Below, piece after piece: positions 33,728 through 46,500 of a DNA stretch of 64,000 bases; the first letter of the stretch is position 1, and every line of letters starts with the position of its first letter. A model generated the notes under the pieces. It saw only the letters and a list, made by a program, of their open reading frames with translations, did no database searches and had not been told where the DNA came from. The DNA is from Pycnopodia helianthoides (lineage: Eukaryota; Echinodermata; Asteroidea; Forcipulatida; Asteriidae), in the NCBI GenBank assembly GCA_032158295.1, contig CM063261.1:868001-932000 (forward strand), in the 5' to 3' direction. A program made the translations under genes and the position numbers.

Positions 33728-35798
33728 ATTTTCCATCAGATTTTTGCAACGAACCATGATTATGAATTAGTATTTACATGATATTTTATCTAATGTTGGT
33801 CTGACAGTTGATATTTTACGCTGTAGAGACGGGTGTTAAAATAATATCGGTCCATCAAATTTACTTCGCCCGTGTGGCGGATTGCTTTCCGACAGAGCTG
33901 AATGTGATTTTATAAAGCATTCCATTCATTTCTGTATCGCCATGCATCCGGCTAGATTATCATGCCAATGATTTGGTGTAAGAATCCCACACACGGTATG
34001 TTCTTATATACTCCTGTTTTAAAAAACGCTTTTGCAGTTTGAAATGATTTTCACAAATTTCATGTCTAGTTTAGCTACAGTGTTATCTTATTTAATACGA
34101 CCAGTTTTCGTAAAATATTGTAAGGGTACCCGCAGGCGCATGACGACCGTGCAAGTCTAATCTTGCGCGTTTTGATGATTGTTAGGGACCTTGGGTTCCC
34201 CACGTACACTGCTCTAACTTTTAAAGGTGGCATAATGCGCATTGCGCACTTAACCAGGGCCCACATTCATGCGCGGGTGCTGCGCAGTCTCCTATTCTTG
34301 TCTGACGCCCTTTCTATGCTAGGCCTAATTTTACTAAGAGCCGATTACTCTCACACACACACAAGTACCATACTATTATTTTGTTTGCAGTTTGGTTGAT
34401 TGCTTTTTGTGTATGATATTGAAAGATAATGCACTGTAAATAATATTTCCAATTTGACCTCAGTCAGTTGTTTAACTTCCGGCTAGACTTGCACAAATCT
34501 TGTGCCCTTAAAAGCCCCCCAGTCTAAATCACAGTTTATTTCGACCCAAATTTCTAATCGGTTTACATGTGCAATTTATTATGTACGTGATAATATTGTT
34601 TAATTGAAATTAAACAAAGTAACGTTTTCAAAATGTAAATTATTTGATAATACGCCCGTTTTCCTATTACAGTTCCCACATAGATGTTAAAATGAAGTTC
34701 CATGTTTTGGACATAAAAAGGACAAAATCAGGGTATTTCCATTACAAAATTATGACGCTGTTTTTGTAAAGAAATTATATCCTTGTTACAGAACTTGTAG
34801 AAATCGGCCACAAACCCAACGCAATCTTGGCTGTAAAGATCCGAAACTGATTACAATTTTCCTTTTTGTGTTCGCGTGTGTAAAAGAATTGCACGTGCAA
34901 CTAGTAGGCCTATAGTAAGATGTAGGCATAACTACACATTCTTGACCTAATACTATGACACTATAGGTTTGACCCAAACCCAAGGCTATAATGACACATT
35001 GTAAAAAAAAAAACCACCATGAATATCTCTGACCATTATTCAAGGATTTCCTTCCTATGTCTGCGGGAGTCATGGTCAGTTCAGTGGAGTGGCACAGTTT
35101 GTGTTGCTGTGGGGAGTGCCGATTACAGTAACTTTATGCTGGTGTTATATTGCTTAGAATATTGATATCACTTTTCTGAACATTGCTAATACAAGTGTGG
35201 CACAATTTATGCAAAGCCGTTTTTACCTCTAAACATAATTATATATGTAGTATCTGTACACCCTGGTTTAGAGATGCATGCGGCCACGCCCCTTAAACTG
35301 CCCCTCGTAATTAAATAGAGTGTATACATGTATGGGAAAATTTGGCTTCATCGATTGATCGATTAGCTAGTATACGCACAGCTGGTCACCGAGTATGGCG
35401 TCAAAGAAAACGTCTTTATTCACGAGATCTGTATGTCTCATTTCCTGACTTGTCAATCTTTTAAAGTGCTTTGATCGTATACTTTTTAACTGTGAAAACC
35501 CTCACAATTTTTCGTCTTTTTGGATGGGCAAGCTAGCTTCCATAATTATCATGTCAATGTTGTTAGTGAATACATGTAGTTTTGAACCCCAATTCAACTG
35601 ACTTCAACATCCACGACGAGCTTGGTTGCGCCATTTTTTATTTTTTGAGCCACTTAGACAAGTTAATAAACAGTGGCGCATTTTAGTATAATATGCGTTT
35701 GGTGAAGAACCTCCGTACCATCTTAACAAGGCATAATTGCACAACGCGCAGCGCAGCTGGTACGCTGAGGTCACGCGCACGTTTTTACGCACCAAGAG

Positions 35799-35992
35799 CA
35801 GGGCTCAATTTCATAGAGCTGCTTAAGCACAAAATATTGCTTAACAATTGCCTGCTAAGCAGAAATAAGCAGGATACCAGTCACAAACTGTACATGGGGT
35901 ATGGTAGTTTGGCTGGTAACCTTATTCCGGTAAGCATAATTTGTGCCTGGCTACTTTTTGTGCTTAAGCAGCTCTATGAAATTGGGCCTTGC
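35799..35992. mobile_element. Palindromic MITE (GGGCCCAATTTCATAGAGCT family), copy 2
   Basis: Begins agggctcaatttcatagagctgctt and ends taagcagctctatgaaattgggcctt. The interior includes gtatggtagtttggctggtaac and ggataccagtcaca, reversed relative to copy 1. It is the best-preserved pair of ends in the window. Confidence 0.75.
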
Positions 35993-37234
35993 TCTTGTTC
36001 AGTGAGCTGCCTCCTTTTCGTCTCATATGCAATGGGTCTATTTGAACCATAACGGTGTAGTTTAAGTTTTTGGGGGTAAAAAATTCAAATTGAGCATTTA
36101 ATGCCGACCAAACAACTCACAAGACTTGTAACTAGAACATTTGAATAAGTCTTTTATAAGTCAGCGGCAAATTATGCCACAAAATTAAGCAAATGTATAA
36201 TAACTGCTGAAATTTCTTTTTAGTTATTACGTTATGATTTAAAGTCGTGGATCGTGATACGAAAAAAAAAAAAAATCAGATTAAATTAATAGTATTTTTA
36301 GGTATCTTGTAGTTGCATGATTAGTTCTCGTGTAAAAGGAATTGACAGCAATGTAAGGAATGAATTATATTTTTTAGTATTCATAGAATTTGTATCGAGC
36401 TGAAACGTTCCTTCTGACCTCGGTATTGTTTATACGTTGTTTAAAAATCATTCATATCTTAAACAGTCGATAAATAAGAGTAATCAATAGATTTGTCACG
36501 AATTCAAAGGAAAATAATTATATGTATAAGCCAATATAAGTTGTCACTGAAAGTCTACCACAACATTATGCATCAACTATTATGTTTATATTATATTAAA
36601 AACAATATTGTTTCGTCATTTTTGTGTACCTATCAAAGTATTTTCATGGCTGACAATTGATAAATTAAATAATCGATATTTTGGTAATATGTAATTAATA
36701 ACATAACTTTCAATAAACACACCAAGGTTCCTTAGTGTCACCGGAAGTTTAACATTATGTATTTAATTACCATATCGGTAATTCATCTAGAGACCGGTAA
36801 AATAAAGGAATACCTAAAGACCATTATTGTAACCTTTGTTTACAAAAAGAGCGACCTTGTTCATTCCAGGGCATCTAATGGTAAGCGAGATACTGCACTG
36901 GCCATATGGGAAATTTTGTATTTAAAAAAACATAAATGGAGTTTTCTGGTGACTTCGTTGGCTGATTGATCTTAAACATTCACAAGTTTGTTATTTCATA
37001 TTTATGGTGGGTCACATAAAGTGTTTGACATGTACCAATGGTGTATGCGTGCTTTAGACACCGTTGGTGCAATAATTCAATTCCATAAAACTGCATAAAC
37101 ACAAACATTTTATTACAGCTGAGCAATTCTGCTTACCAGACAAAAGGGTACCAGCCAAATTACATTGTTATGCATCAATAGTTTCTGCTTAAGAGCTCGA
37201 GACGATGTAACGTTCTTTATGTCGAAAGTTGATA

Positions 37235-37390
37235 AACATCGGACAGTGCAATCAGCTGAAATGTAATAATTTGTGTTCTTCCATTGAGCTGTGTACATAA
37301 CGTGCCTGAAGGAAGGCCGAGCTCTGTGGCTCTTTTGTAAACATGTGATGTCACAGATTACGTAGTCTGAGATATAGCATTTCTGAAACA
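37235..37390 (-). repeat. Dispersed repeat shared with 41249-41420 and 52938-53105
   Basis: Shares ttccattgagctgtgtacataacgtgcc and gctctgtggctcttttgtaaacatgtgatgtcac with the two other copies. The function is unknown and no inverted ends were recognised. Confidence 0.55.
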
Positions 37391-37854
37391 CTCTTATTTC
37401 TGGTTTGTTTTCAAATTTACAGCTTCAGATAGGTCGATCCCGCAAAGTAGAGTTGATGTTTTCCCCCAACACCATTAAAATGTTAACATTTTGGGTAAAA
37501 AGTTTTCCCGGCGCGTGATCTTCCATGAACAACACTTTTGCTGGGTAAAAATGTAACTCCCTTATAGTAATATTAATCATTTTTACCAAAGCATATGCTG
37601 AAATGATTAATACCAACAAAGGGTTGACAATTCATCCAAAAAAGGGTTGTTCACAGAGAACCACGTGTTGGGTAAAGGTTATACCCAGCTCATGACAGCT
37701 AGCTAGGAATAGTTGTTAGATCATAATAATAGAGACTGCGTTTGGACTATACTTTTAAATAAATTGAATTGAAAAAAAGAGTCTTTTAGCCAACCAAAAG
37801 GTGTCATGTTGAGAAGTTGTATTGGTTTGTTGTTGTTTTTTATTCAAGTTGAAC

Positions 37855-37970
37855 GGTCAGTTCATATTTATTGTTTAATTATTTATTGATGTATTGATTG
37901 ATTGTTTATTGATCTATTTATTTATTGATTGATTATTTATTGGTGTATTTATTGATTGATTGATTGATTA
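37855..37970 (+). repeat. Microsatellite-like TTTATTGATTGATT repeat
   Basis: Mixed ATTT and ATTG tetranucleotide units over about 115 bp. Simple sequence, non-coding. Confidence 0.8.
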
Positions 37971-39104
37971 TAGTGAGGGGAAACCTTAAAGTTTAACACT
38001 GCCCATCGATAAAAAATACACTCACGTGTTTGTAGTATAGTCGTACTCGGATACTACTCGAGTACCGTTTTGATGGTACTCGTCCAGCAAATTGCTCCCC
38101 TCGGAAGCCCGAGTTCTACTCGGCATCCCTAGTACCCAGCAGTACTTGATACTCGACTGAAAAGCACTTGACTATCAACACTGGTATTCATTAATTAAAA
38201 AAAATAAATACTATTAACCTGTTATTAAAACGACAATATGAAACAAACTAGCGGGAAAGAGCAGTGGCGTAGCTAGAGGGGGACAGGGGATGGGAGCCTC
38301 TTCCCCTCTTGCCCCCCCCCATGAGATGGAAACAATGCACAATTGAATGGTTCGATACATTAAATTACCAAACAAAAAAAACAAAACAAAAACACCCTCA
38401 ACAAACAATCCTCTTTGCCCCGGCTTGCTCCCCCAAATGTGAATGTCTGGTTACGTCACTGTGAAGGAGCAAACTACAGGGTGAGAGAGTCATTGCTGAC
38501 AAAATAAGTCTGAAAATGAGGAGGTACGTTGAAATGACGGCATTTCCATCTTTTGATAATCCCTGGAGTTTATAAACTCAGAGGAAAATTATGGAAACAG
38601 TCTCCAGAGTGCTACAGAGAAGTAGATGAATGGGCATGATTTATGTGCACGTACATCTAAAGAAAGTTACAGCATTTGTTTGTATACCAGGAACACTTTA
38701 AAAAGTATAAATTCATACTAAAGTCTGAAATTTATCACCCCTGAAATTACCATAAATGGGTATCTACTGGAGCAAAATCATCTTCTGATACCCCTCCCCC
38801 AGGCCCGGCACGGCCCGGCCCGGCCATACAATGCAATCTCAGAGGTGCGGGTACCGTTATTTACAAAGCCGATACTCGACCCTAACAAGGCAACACCTTT
38901 ATCAGTATAAATGGTTTATGAAATCTGGAAGCTGCTAATCATAATAGTTATTGTCAATATTCCACTAAATAGTGTGATATCAATGGGACAGTCCATCGAC
39001 CGCATTCATAGTATTGATTCTGTGAGATCAATAGTATCGGGGCAAAGGCAAAGGTCGCGAACAACTAAAGTAGACTTGTACAAGTCTCTTAGTCCCAGAT
39101 TTAC

Positions 39105-39290
39105 GACTGGTGTGAGCGAGACGATAAAATGGCCGAGCGGTATGCACCGTGCGGGATGGGGTTCGATTCTCGGTCATGACACATGTATCATTGAGCTGGA
39201 AAATATGATTGCTTCTCTTTAACCCAATGGTATAAATGGGTGCCTGTGAGCTGGTAATTGCAGTGGCTGTTCCCAGGGTGCCGAGGTGGT
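39105..39290 (+). mobile_element. tRNA-derived SINE, plus strand
   Basis: Has a decayed A box (atggccgagcgg), B box ggttcgattctcggtcatgac, and the family body (attgcttctctttaacccaatggtataaatgggtgcctgtgag). The 3' part is lost. Confidence 0.65.
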
Positions 39291-41248
39291 TATATAAAAA
39301 TGTCCCTTTGACCGGGTGCGCCAGGAGCGTCAAAATGGGCGGTTACCGGCACTGTCAAATAAATGTCCATGTTGTTACGTAATTAAAGAAACATCACTGT
39401 CAATTTTTTTGTGACTATTTAAAAGAACAATTTTGGTAATGGCTCGAGAAGAATTATAAGAATTCAAAGCCAAAAACAAAACGCACATCTAGGAGAGCTT
39501 GTATAAGTTGCGCCGCACAGGATGGGCCAATGAGCAGCCTTCTTTTGCCTTCTAGATGAGAGCGTCCTACTCAATTGACGTCACGAGCATAATTATAAGG
39601 TCTATTGGAAGTCGGCAAGTCAAGTCGGTTTTCATATCCTATCCGTGCACCCCTCCCAAAACCCAAAACCAAAAGGAAATGCCCCCCCCCCCCCGTATAC
39701 CCTCGGGCGTCACTCCTTAAAAAGAAACGGTCACGGAAAACAATATTTTTATGACTGTATTTCTTTAAATGCAGTGACTTTCACAATCCCTTTCAAATTC
39801 TTTCAAATAAACAAGTTTTGAACTTCGTGAGTAATTATCTGCCCTAATTGATAATCAAATGAATCTTATCGTAGACAATGGGAAACGACTTAAACAAGTC
39901 TACCTTTGATCCTTGTCACGGCATTGCAACATGGATGTTTGGAGATACGATACGGGGATCGTGGATCGGTCACGAACTTTTGGATCGGGGGTAATTACGG
40001 AGCCCCAACCCTGTCCAGGTAATAGGATTACAGTCAACAAAAATGAGTTTGATTAGTATCAGATTATAAAGTATTTAGTATCTATACCTGCTGAAAAATA
40101 CCTCCGTCCTAAGCTCCGTTTCGAATCAATCATGGAGCAACCAACGGCGCGTCGTTGAGCCCACACTGGATTTGCATTGTTGCGTTTCTTGCCTGCTCAC
40201 AAGAAAAGCCGGCAATCTAGCGTGCCCTTTGCTAATTGCCGCTCCGTAAGCAGAAAACGTCTGCCAATTACAGACTTTACGAAACTGGGCCCTCACCTGT
40301 ATAATGTGTACGCGCCACTCACACTCTCAGCCAATCATAGATCTTCCTTTGACCTCAATGAGGGCGCTGTTTGACCTTGTGACGTTCGAAGGGGCCCTTT
40401 TCGAAACGGCGGCTTGGGCACTGACTAGGACTAGGAGGCTGGTTGCGTGTGTTAGTGGACCCCATTTTAAATTAACATTTTCAAAAGATAAATACTATTA
40501 CTTAGATAACTTTATGGGCATAATTAAGCTTTATGAATAAAAAAAAAACCGTTGTTGATAATCAAAAGTCCTTCCTTGGTTCACAAAGTACAGTATATCA
40601 AATTTCGTATACGCACTGTGTGCATTAAACATGTTTTTGTTGGTTTTTTTTGCGAGTTTCGACATGGCCGCCGCTCGTGTGTGACGTCTTCACGGTGTTG
40701 TGCACACGCACAGGCGCGACTCCGTATCCAGTGACCAGTCTCATCCAATACTTGATATGTTATCGTACAGTTATGCACTGCAAGCTATGATATTATCTAA
40801 TTTACCTCATTTGGGTCGAATACAACCAAAAACACAAAGTTATGGAAGAAAAACAACAATTTTATTCCAGATATAATATTGACAGTACGAACAAAATGTC
40901 CCGTAATTTAATGTCCCTATTAATAATGAATAAATGAATAATGAATAATGAATAAATGAATAAAGAGCCAGCCTCGGTCTCATGGTCAATGCTTTCGATC
41001 CCGCCTCTCGTCACTATAGTACAGTAAGGCATATTGGGAATAAATGGCCTGGGAATGAGGTCAAGAAAGAGTTGGTAGCTATAAACCTGTACCTACAAAT
41101 ACAAAATACGCAAAACTATCTGTCACTTCATTTACAATACAAACACAGCATGACCCTGCACATTGTCAATCATTCATTTCTCTGGTAGGCAAGATGATCT
41201 GCGATTCACATAAAAAGTTTAACATTTAGTTATTTTCCCACATGCAAA

Positions 41249-41420
41249 AGTAACAGCTGAACAAGTTTTCAATGTGACCACCCTATCTTTGTCAAATCAA
41301 AAGGTGATGCAAATTTGTAGAAGATTTTACCATTTTTTCAACTGAGCTGTGTACAAATTGTGCCTGCAGGAAGTCCGTGCTCTATGGCTCTTTAGTAAAC
41401 ATTAGAAGTCATGATTAACA
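41249..41420 (+). repeat. Dispersed repeat, second copy of the 37235-37390 family
   Basis: Contains aacagctgaacaagttttcaatgtgacc, actgagctgtgtacaaattgtgcctgcagg and ctctatggctctttagtaaacat, in the same order as 52938-53105. It lies downstream of the minus-strand elongase stop and may be in its 3' UTR. Confidence 0.55.
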
Positions 41421-41800
41421 TAATGTAAAGGAAATTACATATTTGGGGTTGAAAAACTGACAGCTGAAGTTAAACGACACGTGTCCCCTTTGGTAGTTTT
41501 AAAAACTTCAGAAAATTACAAGTGTTTTGTTTTCTCTATAATAAAGGAGAAAATGTGAACAATAATAGCTCAACAGACATTGACAAGGTAAATGAACAGA
41601 AAGCATATTAGAACCAGACTGAAGGCTCTCGATAAAAAAGAAACCCAGATGGGCTGATCAAATGGTTCACCACAGCTCAGAGATGCTAAACAAGTATAAC
41701 AGAAAACAAAGATGGTATCAAGGAAAAACTGATTTATGTACGAAGAAGGTGTTCAAAATGTCAACGCTGTAAAGGAAATCCATACATTTTGTGGAAATTG

Positions 41801-43252
41801 TTACTGTGATTTGAGTTGCTCCTTCGGCCTTCTGGTCCTAAGAAATGCAGCAACATAAAAACTACCAAAAAGATAGATCATTGTCATGCAGAAGAATATA
41901 GAATAGCCGCAGAAGCCGTGATGCAGGTAACCGACCATACAGTGCACCAGTATGATAAAGAACTGCGTAATCTGTAGTTGGGTCATTTGCTTTTTCCATG
42001 AGGGCGGGCTATCCGGATTTGCGGCGCACCGTCCATAGTAGAAGTAAAGACAAACATGTATGAGAGAGTTGAGGCCGAGGGAGAAAGCGACGGCCGCCCA
42101 CGGCGTTAAGAGGTAAGAAAACTCCGCGAGGTTAATCATACTGCCATGGTGATACACGTGAAGGAAAGAAATCTGTCGTCGTTTATGACGAAGGATCATA
42201 AAGACGGTGTCGAGGAGCTCAATGTATTTCGCGATGCGGTAGAGTAGGAAAGCTTGTTCGAGTACCGGTGTTGTTTCCATGCGGAATACCGACCCGGCGT
42301 CGTACATACCGTAAGCGAACATGGCGAAGGTGCAGACACTGAGGAGACTGCACGCATAGTTATACACCACCAGAATCTACAGTAAAATATAATCGTTAAA
42401 AACGTTGAATTTAGTACTTGCATTTAATTTTGCCGATGTGGTTTTTTTAAGTTATTTGTTTCAATCCAAGTTTTCAAGATACATCACAAAGATTACTTTA
42501 ACATCAATATTGCTGGTACGGTAGTGCGCTTGGCACACGCGGGTCAAAATGCTAGTATTTTGACACAATCCACTTCAAATGAATGTTTCAAAAGGTCACC
42601 ACCTAAGACTACATACAGTTAGACACACCACAAGATCAAAGAAGAATAACAGGGGACCAGTTGCTCTGTAATAACTAGTTGCCTCTTTTGATAGCGTGCT
42701 CTGCTTAAGTCTCTAGAACCGATTGAATCAACCGCAGGACTAATTATTTTGATATTTCAAAGTCACACTTTCGGGGTTATGATCAAGCTGGGCATTCCGG
42801 TGAAAAATGGCGCGGCGACATCGTACACCCCTGGGAATGAGGTTGTTACTTGCCAGACTTGGCTCCAAAGAGGTACCAGTGGCCAAGTTCAGTTTCGTTT
42901 TTACCGCAACAAATGCAGGCCATTAGAACTGACCATGTAAGCGGTCAATTTACACTACTACATGGAAGTGACGAATGTTTTTGAGTTTCTAAAGTAAGTG
43001 TAACAAGTTTTTTTAAGAAGAAAGAAAACAAATGCCCGGGTCATTTTTGGTGGTCGGGCTAGGATGCTAAGCATTTTTTTTTTTGACATGGCCTTAGTTC
43101 ACTTTAAGCAAGGTTTACTTACCGGTCCTCAGGGACATGGGTTTAGAGATCTTTTGATAAAGCGGTGATAACAGCACCATAAGCAGATACCCCACCATGA
43201 TGCGAAACGAGTACAGGTGGATAAAGGTGCTCAGTACTTTCTGTAATCCCAT
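41801..43252 (-). CDS. ELOVL family elongase of the HVYHH clade, two exons recognised
   Basis: A second type of ER fatty-acid elongase. Minus-strand exon 1, 43123-43252, begins MGLQKVLSTF, contains one helix (MVGYLLMVLLSPLY) and ends KPMSLRT before a GTAAGT donor. Exon 2, 41801-42376, begins ILVVYNYACS after a TAG acceptor. It carries KYIELLDTVFMILRHKRRQ, the box HVYHH, LNSLIHVCLYFYYG, LQITQFFI and a basic C-terminus RPKEQLKSQ. HVYHH places it with the ELOVL1/2/4/5/7-like group, not with the HWYHH copies A-C. Oddities: the N-terminus is about 20 residues shorter than usual, lacking the DPR...SP.P segment, so a further 5' exon may be missing. Exon 1 ends in phase 1 while exon 2 reads correctly only from phase 0 at its first base, a one-base conflict. 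The product would be about 234 residues, against 270-310 in relatives. Confidence 0.82.
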
Positions 43253-45408
43253 GATTGCAAGTTGACTTCACCCCCTTTAGGTAATCCTGATCCTAAAGAA
43301 CTGTGAACAGTTGAAATTACATGTAAAATCGTTGGTTTCAAAATAAGCCAATTTAGCCAGATATGGCAATAACCAACATCAGCGCTGGCTAAATAAAAAA
43401 CTTTTCGTCAGGAAATGCGAAGATTGAACTAGAGAACATTGTACTGTAGCTCTTAGTCTTATTACTATAACTTGGGATCTAGAACCCCACACTACATTTA
43501 CATTATTATGGCTTCAACTTGCATCCCACAAAAAAAGTACGACCATCAAAGTCAAAATTTCAAAAAGAGGAGTACAGGCTATGTGCAGCGCCCAGTTAGT
43601 GGGTCTGTCACAGTGTCAGTGTCAGTGTCACACTATGTCAGCAAGGTAAAGAGCTGTTTTGTCCCAACTTTAGAATCGTCCCAACTATAGTTGGGTCCCA
43701 GAGCTGTAGTTGGGCCATCTCGACTGTGTAACAGTGAGGGCTGACTGTCAGTATCACTGTCAGCACATGCTGAAATATGCTGAAATATTTCAATTGTCTT
43801 TACCACGCCGTACACACTGATCAGCTCATATGCTATGATATCTTATACAAAGTTGGACTATGACACATGTCCTTGCTGGAGTTTAAGGGTGGTGTCAATC
43901 AACAACCAAAGGTCAGTGATTTGGTTTGGAGGAGGAAGGATAAAACGCTGCCAAGTGCCAGCGTCTCTTGTGTTCAAAATCGATATGTCAATTGTCAATG
44001 GTACTGGTGGAACCATGATAGAACAGAGGACACCAAATAATAAAACTTAGTTAATTAGGCAAACAAATAAGCTTGAATTAATCATGGAGATTGACCCAGG
44101 CAAACATGGACATTGTAAACAGTCTCACTTTCAGTCGCAACACACCGACGTCCACTGACAGTGACGGGGGCATTGCAACCAGAAACAGGTGCCTCGCTGG
44201 TTTATGGAGGGGTTAAAATTCAAAGGCAATTTTTGTAAATTCAATTTCTACAAGGAACATTACTTTACCTTTATTTCGACGGCTTGAAACTAACTGAATG
44301 TAGAATTCGATCATAAGTCTACGACACTTGGCATTTGAGGAGTAAGTGCGTCTCGTACCAAACAAAACCCACTCAATGTTATCAATGTTGTAATGTTAAA
44401 TAGTGTTACATCATGACACATGTTGTCAGACACCCTGACTTTGTGACAGATTGTCTAAATGTAAATCAACCATCAAAGGTGGGATCTGACTAAAATTTAT
44501 TTGTCAACAGAGGGCGCGCAATCTCCAAGTTAGTGGGCATGCGATTGCTTGAACTATTATATTTAGATAGATACCCGTACCTGGGAGTTGTTGTGATTTT
44601 TTCCCGTCGATTTCACCTCGCTTTCACCCAGGATAGCGTGGGCGTATAATTGTTAAGGTAACCAATTCTTCAAGTAAATTTGTCACACTCTATCTCGTAG
44701 AGACCAAAGGTTAAATTGGTTTCTCAAAATACACATCGAGGTTTCGAAAAAAAAGTAAGATTTCTGGCATCGTTATAATTTCTGATAATTTATACAAAAA
44801 CCACCGAGTCACTTCTTTGCCAGAACTTTCTAAGTTACTCAAAAAGATGAGAACGGACTTATTGCATTGACGTCAATCACGCCGCCATCTTAGATGAAGA
44901 TGAAACATTGGAAACACACATCAGTATGTATGCAAAGCGCACAGGATGGGCCACGTCGAGCAACCTTTTTTACCTCTATAATTGAGAACGCTCTTCTTAA
45001 ATGACTTCATGCGCATAAGGTCTGTAAAAGAGCTTTCAAATTACACCTAGGTCTGAAGCAAAAGTTGTTCCTAGGTGTTGCTGAACTTTCGAGGGTGTTT
45101 TTAATCTTTTCCGAACCGTTTTTATTAAAAGGGTGACTGCAGTTCATTGTTTTGTTTTTCTCTTGTTTTTGTGAGTTTGTTATTAACAATGTTGTAATTC
45201 AGCCATTGATGTTCTCAGGTGACAGTTCCATAATAAATAATTTTATCAGTCTAGATTATCTATCTATCAATATTTTGGGGATGCATGAGGTTTGTTTGCA
45301 AATTGTGTTGTTTCACTGATTCATTGTTTACCTGTCTTTGTTATGTTGGGTTGATTTAATTTGGCAGGTCAGCGGGACGGTTGTACCGTTAAATAGTACA
45401 GTCTAGAC

Positions 45409-45592
45409 CAGGGCCCAATTTCATTTATAGAGCTGCTTAAGCACAAAAGTAGCTAAAGCGCAACAAGATTATGCTTTACCAGAATAAGGCTAAGCCAAAC
45501 TACCATATCACAGGTACAATTTGTGACTGGTATCCTGCTCATTTCTGCTTATAGCAGGCATTAGGCAATAATTTCTGCTTAAGCAGAAAGTT
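45409..45592. mobile_element. Palindromic MITE (GGGCCCAATTTCATAGAGCT family), copy 3
   Basis: Left end cagggcccaatttcatttatagagctgcttaagcac is clear. The right end has ctgcttaagcagaaag but lacks the last gggccc part. The interior matches copy 1 (accagaataaggct, aaactaccatatcac). Confidence 0.65.
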
Positions 45593-46109
45593 AATACGGC
45601 GTTTATCGCTTTACTTTTGCGTTATCGCCGTATTTTATTGCGTTTTATAAATCGACGTTACAAAAGGCGCGATATATAAATAAGCCGTAAAAAACATAGG
45701 GTTTCTAGGAATTGGCGAGTACCGTAAGTTCATAAAGCCCCCATCTCATTTTTTTTTAATCAATCCACAAACCCAGATTTACTTATCGCCCACGTACGTA
45801 TCTGATGAAAACATCAGATGTACTGTGTAGAGAATATTCCGTAATTGCTACAACGGGGGCAATGCTCTGACGGACGTCAGGAGGCAATGCCGGACGATCT
45901 GCCGGGTAGCTGGGGCCGGGGTGGGGGATCGGAGTAAACACGATGAAGGAAATCTTCACAATGGCAAAACAAAAATTACATTATATAATACCCGTCGAAG
46001 AGAAAATAGTGACATAATTTTGATCATCTTTGTTAGTATTTTGTCATATTTTGATTATTTTGTTGGATTTTTGTTTTCATAATTTGGGTTGAACAATTAC
46101 CAAAAGCGG

Positions 46110-46175
46110 CTTTGATTGAACCTGTGACATCTGGATTAACCTGCCGGCGCTCTACGAACTGAGCTATCTTGCTCT
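46110..46175 (-). mobile_element. tRNA-like SINE head, minus strand
   Basis: On the minus strand the A-box-like TAGCTCAGTTCGTAGAGC and B-box-like AGGTTCAATC are about 30 bp apart. I favour a SINE relic over a working tRNA because the acceptor stem does not pair. Confidence 0.4.
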
Positions 46176-46409
46176 AATATTTGCGGTCTCCCTATTTTGT
46201 CGAAAACTTCGCTTAGGGAGGCCAGCCAGAAGCCCTCATTATGTTAAAAACTTTACGCAAAACACAAGTTTTTAACAACAAATAATGTACTACCAAATTA
46301 ATTAACTTTGGTATTTTAATGAGATAATAAGGCCTACAAAAGTACGTTTCGTGTTTAATAACTGTTTAACAAACTATTCTAAAATCAACGAATCAGAATT
46401 TAGCAGGAT

Positions 46410-46500
46410 CTAGGTCCCATTAGGGGTCAATCTTGGGTCAGCATGACCCATCAACAATCTGAGTCAGATTGACCCTAATCAGGGTCCTAAGGAACCTCCA
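46410..46500. repeat. Dispersed repeat rich in GGTCA / TGACC half-sites, third copy
   Basis: Has the perfect inverted pair GGTCAGCATGACC at 46436-46448 and further aggggtcaa, gagtcagattgaccc and agggtcc motifs. It lies about 0.9 kb upstream of the secreted-protein gene start. Confidence 0.55.

Larger units (their letters stand above)
33728..41800. other. 8-kb intergenic region between elongase copy C and the minus-strand elongase
   Basis: No coding exon was recognised. Contents: AT-rich unique sequence; a palindromic MITE (35799); decayed MITE pieces (36720-37190); a repeat shared with 41249 and 52938 (37235-37390); TTTATTGATTGATT-type microsatellite (37855-37970); a GAGTAC-type repeat (38030-38175); poly-C runs; a SINE (39105-39290); and an ATGAATA-type microsatellite near 40925-40970. 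Confidence 0.55.
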
